In this document: piece after piece, positions 9,818 through 20,055 of the stretch
Position numbering within the stretch: the first letter of the stretch is position 1
How the letters are laid out: the number at the start of each line of letters is the position of its first letter
Assembly (NCBI GenBank): GCA_015680685.1
Contig: MNCI01004170.1
Coordinates: 1,626,382 to 1,690,381 of the forward strand
DNA from: Gnetum montanum
Lineage: Eukaryota > Streptophyta > Gnetopsida > Gnetales > Gnetaceae
Reading direction: 5' to 3'
Length of the DNA stretch: 64,000 nt
The notes under the pieces: model-generated
The model's input: the letters and a program-made list of their open reading frames with translations, nothing else
Databases searched by the model: none
Told to the model about the DNA's origin: nothing
Made by a program: the position numbers and the translations under genes

Positions 9818-9839
9818 CCCTCCTTCTAGCACCAAAAAC
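9818..9839 (-). other. B1 primer-binding-site-like motif
   Basis: On the minus strand, TGGTGCTAGAAGGAGGG starts five bases after the 5' LTR. B2 has TGGCACTAGAAGGAGGG with the same five-base spacing (49900-49921). Leading TGG fits pairing with a tRNA CCA end; I cannot assign the tRNA with confidence. Confidence 0.7.
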
Positions 9840-12300
9840 TATGCTATCCAAAATCGTTGATGTAAGACTAGAAGAAAAACAAACACCTAAAGATCTCCAA
9901 AGAGATATAACAGACCCTGCCTTCGCGTGAGGGCAAGCTAGAAAAATGAAGGTAGCGTGCCTTGGATGATCTGCATGTAGATCAAACAAGGACTTCCCCT
10001 AGCGTATGCAGATGTGATGCGTTGGGTTAGGCATAAATGGGTATGAATGACGGAAAAGAATGTAAACAAGCATGTACAGCGAAGCGAATGTAAACAACTG
10101 TAAAAAATGTAATAATGCAAAAAAAAAAACTAGTTGGAAAAAAATGCAAACAATGTAGATTACAAATGTGCATCGGTTAGAACATGGTTGCAGATTATTG
10201 CAAGTCAGATGTTTAGCCCCGGTGGAAATGCAGACGCTAGGAAGGTGCAGGTTTCTGGCTCCAAGGTATCCAGCGTGATCCAAAACTTGTTCAGCGTATA
10301 GGGTGGTGTGCCCAAGCTTCTCAGTGTAACCAAGTTTGGTTTATAGCATACAAAGTGTTGCCCAGAGTGTGGAGGAGGATGCTCAAAATTGCTAACCCAA
10401 AAGTTTTCCCCCCAAAATTGCCCACTCTTGTTTAGTGTGAGATCGGGGTATTTATGCAGGTTTGAGTGTAGGATTCAGATTTGTGTGGAAGATCCATGGT
10501 TACCAGATGTGGGAAATGTAGGTTGGGTGACAGGTGTGAGCGTTTTGACTAGATGCATAGAATTTTACAATGTACAGGATGTAGCATGACCAAGATCTCT
10601 TACACTGGTGTGTGTGATCCATAGCGTAAGAGCTTGATATGCTGAAAAATGAGAAATGTACAAAGAATGTTAAAGTAAACGAGTGGATCTGGATGTCTAG
10701 CCTCCGGATCTGCAGATCTATGCTATTTTTTCTTTTTCAAAGCCTTCGGTGTGCGTGGATCTGGCTCTGGCGTATCTGCAGCGTGTCCTGGCATCAGCGT
10801 CTAGCGTCTAGCATCCTAGTGTTTACACTGTGCATACGCTAGTGTCATCGTGCCAGTGTGACCATCAGCATGTCCAATGTTTATGATGCATTTTGAGCCC
10901 ATTTTGACCTGTGAGATCCATTTTCAGAGTGGATCTACATGCCTAAGGTTGAGCAGGCTCTGCACATCTATTTTGAGCTAATTTGGAGGCTTTTTAACAT
11001 ACTTTTGGTTGGTCACGTTGTGGTCACACTGCCCAGCATGACCTTAGCATGACCAAATGTTTATGCCCTGTTTTGAGCTAATTTTTGGATTCTAATGCCT
11101 ATTTGTTGAAGCTCAACTACTGCCTACTCTCTAGGGTGGCCTGGATGCTGAATTTGACTCCATTTTGCTACTGTTTTGGGCCCATTTGATTTGGTCACAC
11201 TGCCTAGCATGACCTTAGCATGACCAAATGTTTATGCCCTATTTTGAGCTGATTTTTGGATGATGATGCCTATTTGTTGAAGCTCAACTATTGCCTGCTC
11301 TCTAGGATGGCCTGGATGCTGAATTTGACTCCATTTTGCTACTGTTTTGGGCCCATTTGATTTGGTCACACTGTGGTCACGCTGTGCAGCGTGACCTCAG
11401 TGTGACCAATTAAAAATCCATGTTTGGGGTCCAACTTGTGAGTTTTTGAAGCCTTCGAACATGTACAAGTGTTGCTTGTCCCTGGGGGTTTCTCAGATGT
11501 CGAAGATGATGCCTAAAAATGGTTGATTTGCCCTATTTTTCTTTGGTCATGCTGTGGTCACACTGTGCAGTGTAACCAAGTTAAAATGACACATTTGAAG
11601 CTCAAATCTTGATTTTCTAAAGCCTGAGAGTCAGTACAGTTGTTGCCTGTCCCCTAGGGATTGAGTTCATGTTGAAAATGGACTTGAAATTGCTTGATGT
11701 GCCCTATTTTTTCTTGGTCACGATATGCAGCATGACCTCAGTGTGACCAACTGAAAGTGCCATGTTTGAGGCCCAAATTTTGATTTTCTGGAGCCTGTTA
11801 ACATGTACAATTGTTGCCTAGCTCCCGAGAGATGAATTCATGTCAAAATTCTGCCCGGAGGTGCCTAAATTGAGTTGTTCTTGTTTGGTCATGCTGTGGT
11901 CACGCTGTGCAGCATGACCTCAGCATGACCAATTGAAAGTGGCTCAAAACATGTGATTTGAGCTCAAATTTTAAGGTTTTAGATGCTAGGAGCTATAGGG
12001 AACTCCAGTGATGCTCAAAGAGGGTTTGCTTGCCCAAATTCGGTCTGTTTGGACATGATTTTGGGGCTCTAAAGTTTGGTGACGCTGTACACATGCTGGT
12101 CATATGCTGGGGACCAAAGTGTGTGTGACCAAACTTGCATTTTTTTAGGCCTGAAACCCTTGATTCTTGATGTCGAGACTTGCTGTAGTCATCTGTGGCC
12201 CCCTGAGGGACCTTTCTTGCTCCATTGTGGGCCTTTTGAGGCTACTTCGGAGGCTCACAAGTTATCTAGAAATGTTACTAAAATTTTTGTGGTGTTTTCA
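9840..12300 (-). repeat. B1 5' LTR (right copy), 2461 bp
   Basis: Partner of 1928-4402. Plus-strand ends TATGCTATC (TG changed to TA) and GTGGTGTTTTCA. A minus-strand TATA-like site CATAAATACCCC lies at about 10447-10459; transcription would run leftward into gag. Followed by the TSD GGGAG (12301-12305). Confidence 0.93.
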
Positions 12301-12305
12301 GGGAG
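12301..12305. repeat. Target-site duplication of B1, right copy (GGGAG)
   Basis: Exact repeat of 1923-1927; A1 resumes here. Confidence 0.95.
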
Positions 12306-12699
12306 GACCCATTGGCATTCCTTTTTTGGTGCAATTGTTAACTTCTTTTCCTTAAAAATTTCTTGCAATCAATCATTTCTTGTTTCATCCCCATCCATGG
12401 CATCCATTTTATTGACATTGCCATTGTTATTTTTCCCATCTTTCTTATTCCTCATATTTTTCCATCTTATAGCCACCAGACGTTAACTCTTAGTCGTGGG
12501 GCCCTGGCATAAATTTTTCAGTTTTCTCCATTTTACTATTCACCTAACCCCTACACCTTGGATAGTCACCTATGATAAATCTCCGAATCATTTTTTTCCA
12601 TAACCATAACTTAGCTAATGCACTTCATATGAAGGCAAGGTATCAATTGCATTATGGTTTATCTATCCTTGCTCATTTGTGACTGTGTTGTGTGTGTAG
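12306..12699 (+). other. A1 internal spacer, continued
   Basis: Continues the spacer broken at 1927 (GACCCATTGGCATT; A3 has GACCCACTTATG at 34195). No ORF or promoter recognised. The spacer ends in TTGTGTGTGTAG directly before the ATG at 12700, a splice-acceptor-like end found before ORF2 in all five A copies. Confidence 0.6.
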
Positions 12700-13030
12700 A
12701 TGGTGATCATACAAACAATGGATTGGGCTTGGAGGAAGCAATCAAGATGGATCAGCACTGGAGCATTTATGAAAAGAATAAGTCTAGTGGTGTGGCTATG
12801 GATAAATAACAGAAGGCACAATCCTAGCATTGGTAGCAACACGCTTCATTTTCTTTCTCTCTCTTTCTCCACAAGTTGCCAAATAAAGGCTTGGATGTCA
12901 TTTATGTACAAGTGTTCACCACAATGTTGTAATATGCTTATTGATTCGTCACTGGGCACGTTGAGTCTGTCATCCCATTCCATGATCAGTTGTCAATTAG
13001 TCAATAATCCCATACCTTCCTAATATTTTT
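12700..13030 (+). pseudogene. A1 ORF2 position: short remnant
   Basis: An ATG directly follows the acceptor-like GTGTGTAG, as in the other A elements, and a 107-codon frame runs to 13023. The predicted peptide does not show the ORF2 motifs of A2, A3 and A5 (such as EWYLG or YLVKAI), so most of ORF2 is missing or was never present in A1. The last part (12985-13030, TCAATTAGTCAATAATCCC) is the conserved block upstream of the PPT, not coding sequence. Treat as the site of ORF2, not as a gene. Confidence 0.4.
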
Positions 13031-13037
13031 TAAGGAA

Positions 13038-13071
13038 ATCGAGGACGAGTTTTCATTCAGTCGTGGGGGTA
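13038..13071 (+). promoter_or_regulatory. A1 PPT and conserved upstream block
   Basis: GAGGACGAGTTTTCATTCAG followed by TCGTGGGGGTA leads into the LTR start TGATGA at 13072. The same order is seen at 38063-38102 (A3), 15011-15050 (A2) and 57130-57165 (A4). Confidence 0.85.
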
Positions 13072-13990
13072 TGATGAGAGCGGTTACTCTAGTGGTTTAT
13101 TCTAATTATTAGAGTAGTTACTCTAGCAATTTATTCTAATTATTAGAGCAGTTACTCTAGTGTTTTATTTTAATTATTAGAGAAATTACCCTATCAGTTT
13201 ATTCTAATTATTAGAGTAGTTTCTCCCAAGCCTATAAATATAGTGCCCAGGCACAATTGGAAAAGAAGTCTTTTAGCAATCAAGTAGCAAAACTCTTGTA
13301 GTCTGTCTAAAAGTTAGAGTATTTTTCAAGTGCCCATAGTAGGAGGTCAAAGTGTGGATGGATCTTTATTCAAGCATCGTGTACCTAAGCACACCTTGTG
13401 TATGGCAATAAAGACAAGCTCTCTTATTCATCCTTGTAGCACTTGAGATTTTTTTCTTACACATTTCTTTTATTTTATTTTCTTATGCATTTATTTTATT
13501 TTATGCACTTTAAATATTTGTTATTAGCACAACAATTTATTTTGATCAATTAAGAAAATCATTAAATTACACAAGCACGGCCACTTCGAGCATGCGTGTA
13601 ACACTTGGTAACCTAGTAACGATTAGCGTTTGGTAATCCCAATGGTGTTGCACTAGTTCAGGATGTGTACAAAAAGTGGGAACAAATGTTGGTGTTAGGA
13701 TTAGTTAGAACTTAGTTAATGAGTAGTTAAGTTAAATTAGTCACTTAGTTACCTCTATCCTTCCCTACTAGCGCAGGACATAAAAACATACAAGCTATAA
13801 AAATCATATGCCTCAAGCTTACTAAACCATACAATCGTGACATACAAGTAAGCTTGAGAAGACAATGATCAACCAACCCATCCTTATTCTACAAGGGCAC
13901 ATAAGCACTTAGTCCTTGGAATTTGATTAGATTGTGCGTGAAACACTCGTATTCATATGGTTGAGTGTAGGGGTACCTCACCGCTCATCA
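13072..13990 (+). repeat. A1 3' LTR, 919 bp
   Basis: Starts TGATGAGAG, ends CCGCTCATCA. TATA box CCTATAAATATAG at 13231-13243. The R-U5 part (GTGTACCTAAGCACACC, AATAAAGACAAG, GGTTGAGTGTAGGGGTACCTCACCGCTCATCA region) matches the other A LTRs, but the U3 part is a private tandem array. The base run AATTT after it should be the TSD; its partner is outside the window. Confidence 0.9.
13077..13226 (+). repeat. 34-bp tandem repeat in A1 U3 (4.4 copies)
   Basis: Units at 13077-13110, 13111-13144, 13145-13178 and 13179-13212 keep a strict 34-base period, with a partial fifth to 13226. Each has AGAG-n-GTTACTCTAG and TTTATTCTAATTATT. It lies between the LTR tip and the TATA box, an enhancer position. 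A2, A3 and A4 have other repeats in that place. Confidence 0.9.
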
Positions 13991-14168
13991 AATTTTTTTG
14001 ATAATAAGTAAAACCTCCAATGCTTAATTACTTAAATAATAGCATACAACTACTTTTCATATATACTATATTTTTTCCTTAACTCATTTAACTTTTCTGA
14101 GTAGAAAGTAATAGATCTACCTTCTTATGAAAGTATCCCACTAATGGCAAGTCCACTTGCATCCACCT
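13991..14168 (-). pseudogene. G element RNase H fragment
   Basis: Minus-strand continuation of the G element pol that is broken at 23502 by A2. It reads DASGLAISGILS, then EGRSITFYSEKLNELRKKYS and KHWRFYLLS, the standard gypsy RNase H order (catalytic Asp motif DASG, then SEKLN, then the LKHWRHYL motif). Stops interrupt it. It ends at A1's LTR, so A1 inserted inside the RNase H codons; the rest of G (integrase, 3' LTR) should lie left of A1, outside the window. Confidence 0.85.
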
Positions 14169-15010
14169 TTATGAGTAGCAAGTAATCCCTATGTCCAACC
14201 ATTCGAATCACTAGCGTTCACTAAGCAATCTAGTCAAATTCCATAGTGTTTAGCTTTCTAAGTACACTGGGTCTAGGTAGTAAATCTAACAGACATGATC
14301 GTTGTCTTTTGAATTTCACTTATAAAGTGCTAGTGTATGGTTAAGTTCAACAAAGGCATATGATTTTTATCATTTTATGTTTATTATTTAAATTTCCTAG
14401 GTGTCAAAAATAAAATATTTAAATTATTAATAAATATAATAGATAATTAATGCTTAACTAATCCTAACATAAGAATCCACTCCCATTTGTTGTACACATC
14501 TTGAACATGTTATAATGCTATTGGGTTACCAAGCGTTAAGTACTATTAGGATTACCAAGCATTAATCGTATGCTCGATATGGTTGTACTTATTTCCTTTA
14601 ATTATTACTATGAATTAATTAATTAAATGCATTAAAGTAAAGTGCTTGAATAATAAATTCATAAAGTAAACATTAAGCTAAGTGCAAGTGCTGGAAGGTT
14701 TATGAAGAAAGTTCATGTTTATTGCCAATCACACTGAGGTGCTCAAATACATCAATGTTTGAATACAGATCCATATACTTCTTATTCCTACTATGGGCAC
14801 TTAGAAAATAATCTAACTTTGGAGAAACAAAAATGCAAGAGTTTAGCTAGCTACTAATGGATGGATGCCATAAATGTGGTTGGTGCATGCATTTATATAG
14901 GCGATAGAAGACATTACATCAACACATATGTGTCAATGTGTCAAATCCTATGTTGATGTGATCACATCAATGGGATCACGTCGATGCAACCCATGAACAA
15001 TGACTCATCA
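14169..15010 (-). repeat. A2 3' LTR (left copy), 842 bp
   Basis: Matches 22632-23501. On the minus strand it begins TGATGAGTCATTG, has U3 dyads (CATTGATGTGATCACATCAA at about 14953-14972 read on the minus strand), TATA box TATATAAATGC at about 14890-14900, and ends with the family U5. Confidence 0.92.
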
Positions 15011-15050
15011 TACCCCCACAACTGAATGAAAACTCATCCTTGAATGAACA
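15011..15050 (-). promoter_or_regulatory. A2 PPT and upstream block
   Basis: Minus strand: GAGTTTTCATTCAGTTGTGGGGGTA leads into TGATGAG; I give it in parts because it mirrors A1 13047-13071. GATTATTGACTAA-type block lies at about 15090-15108. Confidence 0.8.
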
Positions 15051-15239
15051 AAAGGAGCAACAAGTTTCTTATAGGATTTGAGGAAGGTATAGGATTATTG
15101 ACTAACTACTAATACACAAGCAAACACAAACAAACACTAAGTGCCCAAGTGTATAGATTTATAGTCATTACAAAAATTAGTGTTCATGACAACAAAATTG
15201 AACACCATGACAAAAAATAACAACAAAAATCAAATGTTC

Positions 15240-18079
15240 CTAGGTGGTAGAGGTTCTTGAGATGCCAAAGGACCTTCTCCTACTTCAGGTGCATGAGGTT
15301 GTTGAGGTTGAGGCTACAGATGTTGTTATCTTACTATAGTTGTCACTTCCAGTGGAGGATAGAAAGCATCCAATAGTGCTTTCATCTTTTCCTCCTTACT
15401 CTTGGGATCATACATGGTTCATATAGCATCATCAATGTTGGCTGGTATGAAAGCATCCCAAGGATAGGGCATTGTAGGGAATAGCTCCTTCACATTGATG
15501 AACCAGGCTATGAATTATTTTCATTCAATGTTAAATACTTTGACAAGATTTTGCAGCTCCCGGTAGTCATTCAACCTTCTAGACAAGTTCTCAACTATGG
15601 ATCTTCAATCAGTGAAGCACTGCCTAAGAACATTAAGTTTAGCATTCATCATTTCAAGCTTCTACTTTGTCTCCTTATGGTGCTTGAACTTGGCCTCATA
15701 CAATAGATACGAGTTGGCCACTTGCTTTTCCAAATCTAACCTTAGCCTTTTAGCAATTAGATTGCCAAGTTTGCATAGTGGAGGTTGGCAAGCTCCATGT
15801 ATTTGGTCATTACCTTGATCTGCATTTCCTTAAGGTAGAGTTTAGTTTTTTTGTATGTATTCAGCCCATCAAAGATAGGTTGCCACATGTAACCTCCTTG
15901 TTGGAGCTACTAGAGAACCTCATTCACCTTTGCCTTTGCTAGTTTAATTTCTTTTTCATTTATTTCCTTTTGCAAATCAACTTGGTTCCTTTAGTGGTTT
16001 TTAACTCATTTTAATTTTAGGGCCTCATTCTTGTAGGTAGAAATTTCAATTGCAAATCTCTGGAGAAGGGTACAAACCTCCTCTATTGAGAGATTATGGT
16101 TCTTTATTGCCAACCTCTCCTAGTCCATTGTCCTCTTGGCAAGTTGCTCTTGTTGCTATTTCATGTATTCAACCATTTGCTCCTTTTGGACCTCAACAGT
16201 ATGTAGGCGATGGTTGTCCTTGATTAGATTTGCATTCTCCTAGAAAACCTCCAACAAGTCATTCTGAATGTTATAAATGGTGGTATCACCTAAGGATTGG
16301 TCAAAGATTGTTGACTCCTTTATGTACTCAGCCTATTAATGTTTTAACTAAAATTGTTGAAAAGCTTCATCCCTAGTCACTGCTTGGCTAAATACCATGG
16401 GATTAGCAAGGTGGGCTTTAAGTTCTACAACCTCCATATCCAAGAGTTGATTCTTAGCCCTAGTTATTTCAAGTTAATCCTTGACAATGATGCACTTGTT
16501 CCTTACCTCTAAAAGTGCCGATTGGGTAGCAATGATGTCATCTGGAAGGTTAAAGACCTTCACAATTGGTTGTTGGGTTCCCACCAATCATTCTAGAAAC
16601 TCCTTATGCTGGGCCATCTTGAATCTTCCACTTGTTGTTCTTGTGGATGCCTCTACATCTCTGAGTATAACATTATTCAGCATAGATGCTATAGGAATGT
16701 TTAGGACCTTACCCATTCTATCTACCACCATCTCGATTACCATTTCTTGCCCTTGGTACTATATCATAAAGATAGTTATTCCATATCTCTCCTCCAAGTG
16801 CACTAAGAAGGTAGCCACATTTCTAGATATTTATGGAAACTATTGTTATTCTAGAATGGACATAGTTATCTCTTGGACACTTGGATTTGAGTGCGTGGGT
16901 GCTTGCATTCATTAGGTTAAGAAAGTTGGTGCCATGTGCTCTAATCAGCTTATTGTATGAGTTACCTTGTTCAAATGATTGAAGGTTGGTTGGTAGATAG
17001 ACAAATCATCACTCAAACCTACTTGCTATTACTGCAAGAGTTTTTCTCAAACCTTTTACATGTTTTTCATAGAAGCACACATCTCTTGTGTTGTTTCATG
17101 AGTGGGTGGTGGTGGTGGCTACTCCTTTTCCTTTTTCATGGAAGGAACCTTATACATCATCATTTTCTTCCAAGAGGTGGGAGGATCATGTCTCACTATG
17201 TCATTAGTATAGTAGGCTATCCCTCTCCTTTTGCATAATGTTTAGATGAGGCATGAGAAGGGGAGTGCCTTCCTCCCAATTTTATTTTTTAAAACTACTT
17301 CTCTATCTTTAGATAAATTAGCTGTGGAAGGTTAATAGAGAATTTCTTGCTTAGAGTAGTGCACACATGGATGGAGAAGACAGTCACCTTATTGAGCCTC
17401 ACTGTTGGATTGAGGTGGTAGATCGTTATCTTGAACATGCATGTTCCACTATGGTGAGTGCACCATACTCTTTGTGGTTCACTATGTAGCACCACTAGAC
17501 CCACTACTTTTTAACCTTTGGATCTTCTTTTATAGAGATCTCTACCAGATTGTTTCTAGTTTTAGGTAAGCAAAGGGCCTCAAAAATGGCCTTCACCAAG
17601 TAGGACATACTTATGTCCTTGATCTTCATAGTGGTGTCTGGCTGCCTATTATTCTAGAAGAGATAATTTTATTCAATGTACCACTCCTTGCTAGAAGTGA
17701 TGATTGGCCACATGGGAGAGCATTGTAGCTACATGCTAACATCTTTTGGGGCAAAGTCTAGGAAGGTACCAAAGTTCAATTCTTGGAGAACTAAATGTTG
17801 GATATCCCTAGGCTAAATTTGCCTAAGTTAGACATCTATTAATGTGACCTTAAGGTTTGGACTTGGTCCCAGTGCCTCATCCTAGTAAGATTTCTCTATT
17901 TTAGCTTGGGAAATCTGATGGATAGATTCTAGTTTGGACTCCTCCTAAAGAGGTCCCATTGCATGGGTTTTTGCTACCTACTCTTGGGGTTGTTCTTGTT
18001 GGCCCCTTCTAGTTCTAGGCCTCTTGTCCCTTGGTTGGAATGATCCTTATTCCTATAGGTATTCTAGTCTTGGTGCCAT
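15240..18079 (-). pseudogene. A2 ORF2: coiled-coil protein in the env position, broken
   Basis: Unknown protein of about 900 codons on the minus strand. It starts at ATG 18079 (M-A-P-R-L), directly after the acceptor-like GTTGTCATTACAG. The N-terminal part has FGTFLDFAPKDV and PMWP with KEWY, and then SYLVKAIFEALCLPK, equivalent to A3 and A5. The middle (about 16900-15850) is Glu/Lys/Gln/Asn-rich, with long runs fit for coiled coils (for example EVQKEQMVEYMK, NQVDLQKEINEKE). The C-terminal part has FINVKELFPTMPYPWDAFIP then a Pro-rich end (APEVGEGPL, EPLPPR), the same order as A3 and A4. Many stops make it dead. No enzyme motif, signal peptide or clear membrane segment is seen. It may be an Athila-lineage ORF of the putative plant transposon protein type; that is a resemblance from memory. 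Confidence 0.7.
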
Positions 18080-18092
18080 CTGTAATGACAAC
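18080..18092 (-). other. A2 splice-acceptor-like site before ORF2
   Basis: Minus strand reads CTTGCTCACGTTGTCATTACAG|ATG in two parts: the pyrimidine-richer stretch and then TTACAG|ATGGCACC. The other four A copies also have TAG or CAG immediately before the ORF2 start. Confidence 0.6.
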
Positions 18093-18509
18093 GTGAGCAA
18101 GGATTAGCATTTGGCATGTAACTTTATAACATTTTATTACCTTATCTCTTGGATTATTTACACTTGGCTAAGTTGTGATCATGGAAAATTTAATTATTTT
18201 AATATTATTTTATCATTATTTTATTTTGATATCTATAATAGTTCATTGGAAAGGTTTAAATTTTTTAAATTAATGATTTTAATATTATTTTATTGGCCAA
18301 ACCCTTTCAGAAGCTAAAAAAATTCAAAAGAAATTCTCATTAAAAAACCTAAGGTTTATGGCCTCCACGATGTAGAGGTTACCTCTGGTAGTTGCAAGAA
18401 TGAAAAGAAAGGATAATCGGATAAGTGGTGTGAAAGATATGGGATTTAGAAGGTGTTGGGCTTTGAGAAAGTGCAAAAATTCCCTTTGCATGTGTTAGAA
18501 AATGACAAA

Positions 18510-18612
18510 AATTGCTAAGTGTGGTGCTATATTTATAGAATTTTCATCATGCATTGATGTGATCACGTCAATGTGGTCGACTGCAATGATGAGATCCCAT
18601 CAATGCAATGGA
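18510..18612 (-). promoter_or_regulatory. A2 internal promoter-like cluster upstream of ORF2
   Basis: On the minus strand, repeated dyads (CATTGATGGGATCTCATC, CATTGACGTGATCACATCAA) precede TTCTATAAATATAGCACC at 18524-18541. The A2 LTR uses the same GACGTGATC/GATCACATCAA motifs ahead of its own TATA box. Distance to the ORF2 ATG is about 450 bases. Confidence 0.6.
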
Positions 18613-20030
18613 AAGATATAATTTTCAAATTTGAAAATTAAGGGAAAATGAAGAATTTTCACATAAAATTGAAGTCCAATTGAAGCCCAAAAAGCTTGGA
18701 GTAGAATGAAATGTATGAAGAGGCCTAAATAATGCTCAAAAAAGGAGATTTGATTAGGAAAATTATCGAGAAATGTCATGAAGGAGTGCACAACTAGATG
18801 TAACCAATGTGGAGCACAAAAGACTTAAATGGACAAATGCCTAAGGAACTTAACTAATCAAACCGAGTATGCAAGTAGGTCCTTCCCATAGCAGGCTCAT
18901 GCCCTTAATGCCCTTGCATGCCCTCAAAACAAGGAGTTTATGGACCCCATGGGTGACTAATGGTCATGGTAAGTTAAGGACTGAATTACCAAAGAGACTA
19001 TTTAAAAATTTTGATGTATCCAACTAAAAAATTGAATAGGACATGAAAAGAGGTAACGAGGTGAGATATGGAAAGAAAATATGGATGAGGTGGAGAGTGG
19101 AATGGAGTCCTGTATTGTGGTCACATGAAGTCCCTTGTGGATTTTGTGATTAATATGACTCAATAATGTCCATCCTTAGTTTTAATTAAAACCAACCACT
19201 ATCAATGACTTCACATTGACACTCAAAGACCAGTCCACCCCCTCAAGGCACAAGAATATCCCCATAGATTAATCATCATTCCTAAAAGAGAAGAAAAGAG
19301 AAGCAGGAAGTGAGATGAGCCTTAGTTAGAAGGGACCTTTAGGCATTGGTAACATGTCTTTCTAGTCCCATAACTAGTGCTTATAGCTTTTTATTTCATC
19401 TACAAGGTGTGCTTTGAATTTTCATTATTGTTATTATGTTGAAGTCTTTGGATGGAAACCACACCATGCATAAACTTTAGCTTCCTATTTATTAGTCAAT
19501 AATGGAATGGTAAGAAATCCATGAGAACACTCATGCACCCAAGAGAGTAGGAAAGTACTAATAGCATCAAATCCCTTTGAAGTCACATCCTTGTCTATCC
19601 ATTTAATTCTTCCCAAGTTTGGAAACCATGATGGTCACAAGTCATGAAAAGTTTAATTTAAGAAGGGACCACATATTTTCAAAACAAGGGAACACCATAG
19701 AGTTTTGTGGATGCGTGGATGATGTAGACTCACTACCTATTATCATGGAAAAGAAAACATGTCTTAGTTATCAACACCAAAATCTAAAGATAGAATCTAG
19801 GCATTAGCAATCAAATAACATTATATTACAAACTGTCATCAATCAACAACTATAGTTGCACTTACTCCTAGTGGCAAAAAAGGAAAAAAACATAAGAAAA
19901 GCATTAGAAAAACTCAACCAAATAAAGTAAAAAATATAAGAAATTGTAAAATATTTAATGAAGAGAAAAATGTACTAAAAATAGTGTAAAACAGAAAAGA
20001 AAAAGCACTTATTAGTTATTAATTCAAAAT
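18613..20030 (-). other. A2 internal spacer with conserved block
   Basis: No protein recognised. 18868-18950 matches the region of A3 34160-34205 (CTTCCC..AGCAGGCTCATG on the plus strand). 19326-19376 is the conserved block, minus strand ACTAGAAAGACATGTTACC then AATGCCTAAAGGTCCC. Short ORFs here are chance frames. Confidence 0.6.
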
Positions 20031-20055
20031 GGGGCATCTCCCCCACGACTAAGTT
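20031..20055 (-). promoter_or_regulatory. A2 internal (post-gag) polypurine tract
   Basis: Minus strand ACTTAGTCGTGGGGGAGATG, close to the LTR-adjacent PPT (CAGTTGTGGGGGTA) of the same element and to the internal tract of A1 at 791-810. Confidence 0.65.

Larger units (their letters stand above)
1928..12300 (-). mobile_element. B1: non-autonomous Tat-like gypsy LTR element (gag-protease only)
   Basis: A 10.4-kb LTR retrotransposon on the minus strand, inserted in A1. Minus-strand order is 5' LTR (12300-9840), PBS-like site, leader minisatellite, gag, proline-rich repeat linker, protease, noncoding tail, PPT with hairpin, 3' LTR (4402-1928). LTRs are 2461 and 2475 bp, start TG (mutated to TA in the right copy at 9840) and end CA, and are flanked by GGGAG. 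The Tat assignment rests on the gag core, the CHYH...H...DKYHAL zinc-knuckle relative followed by DDLQTMIE, and the protease context. I recognise no reverse transcriptase, RNase H or integrase anywhere in the internal region, so it would have needed enzymes from another element. Confidence 0.9.
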
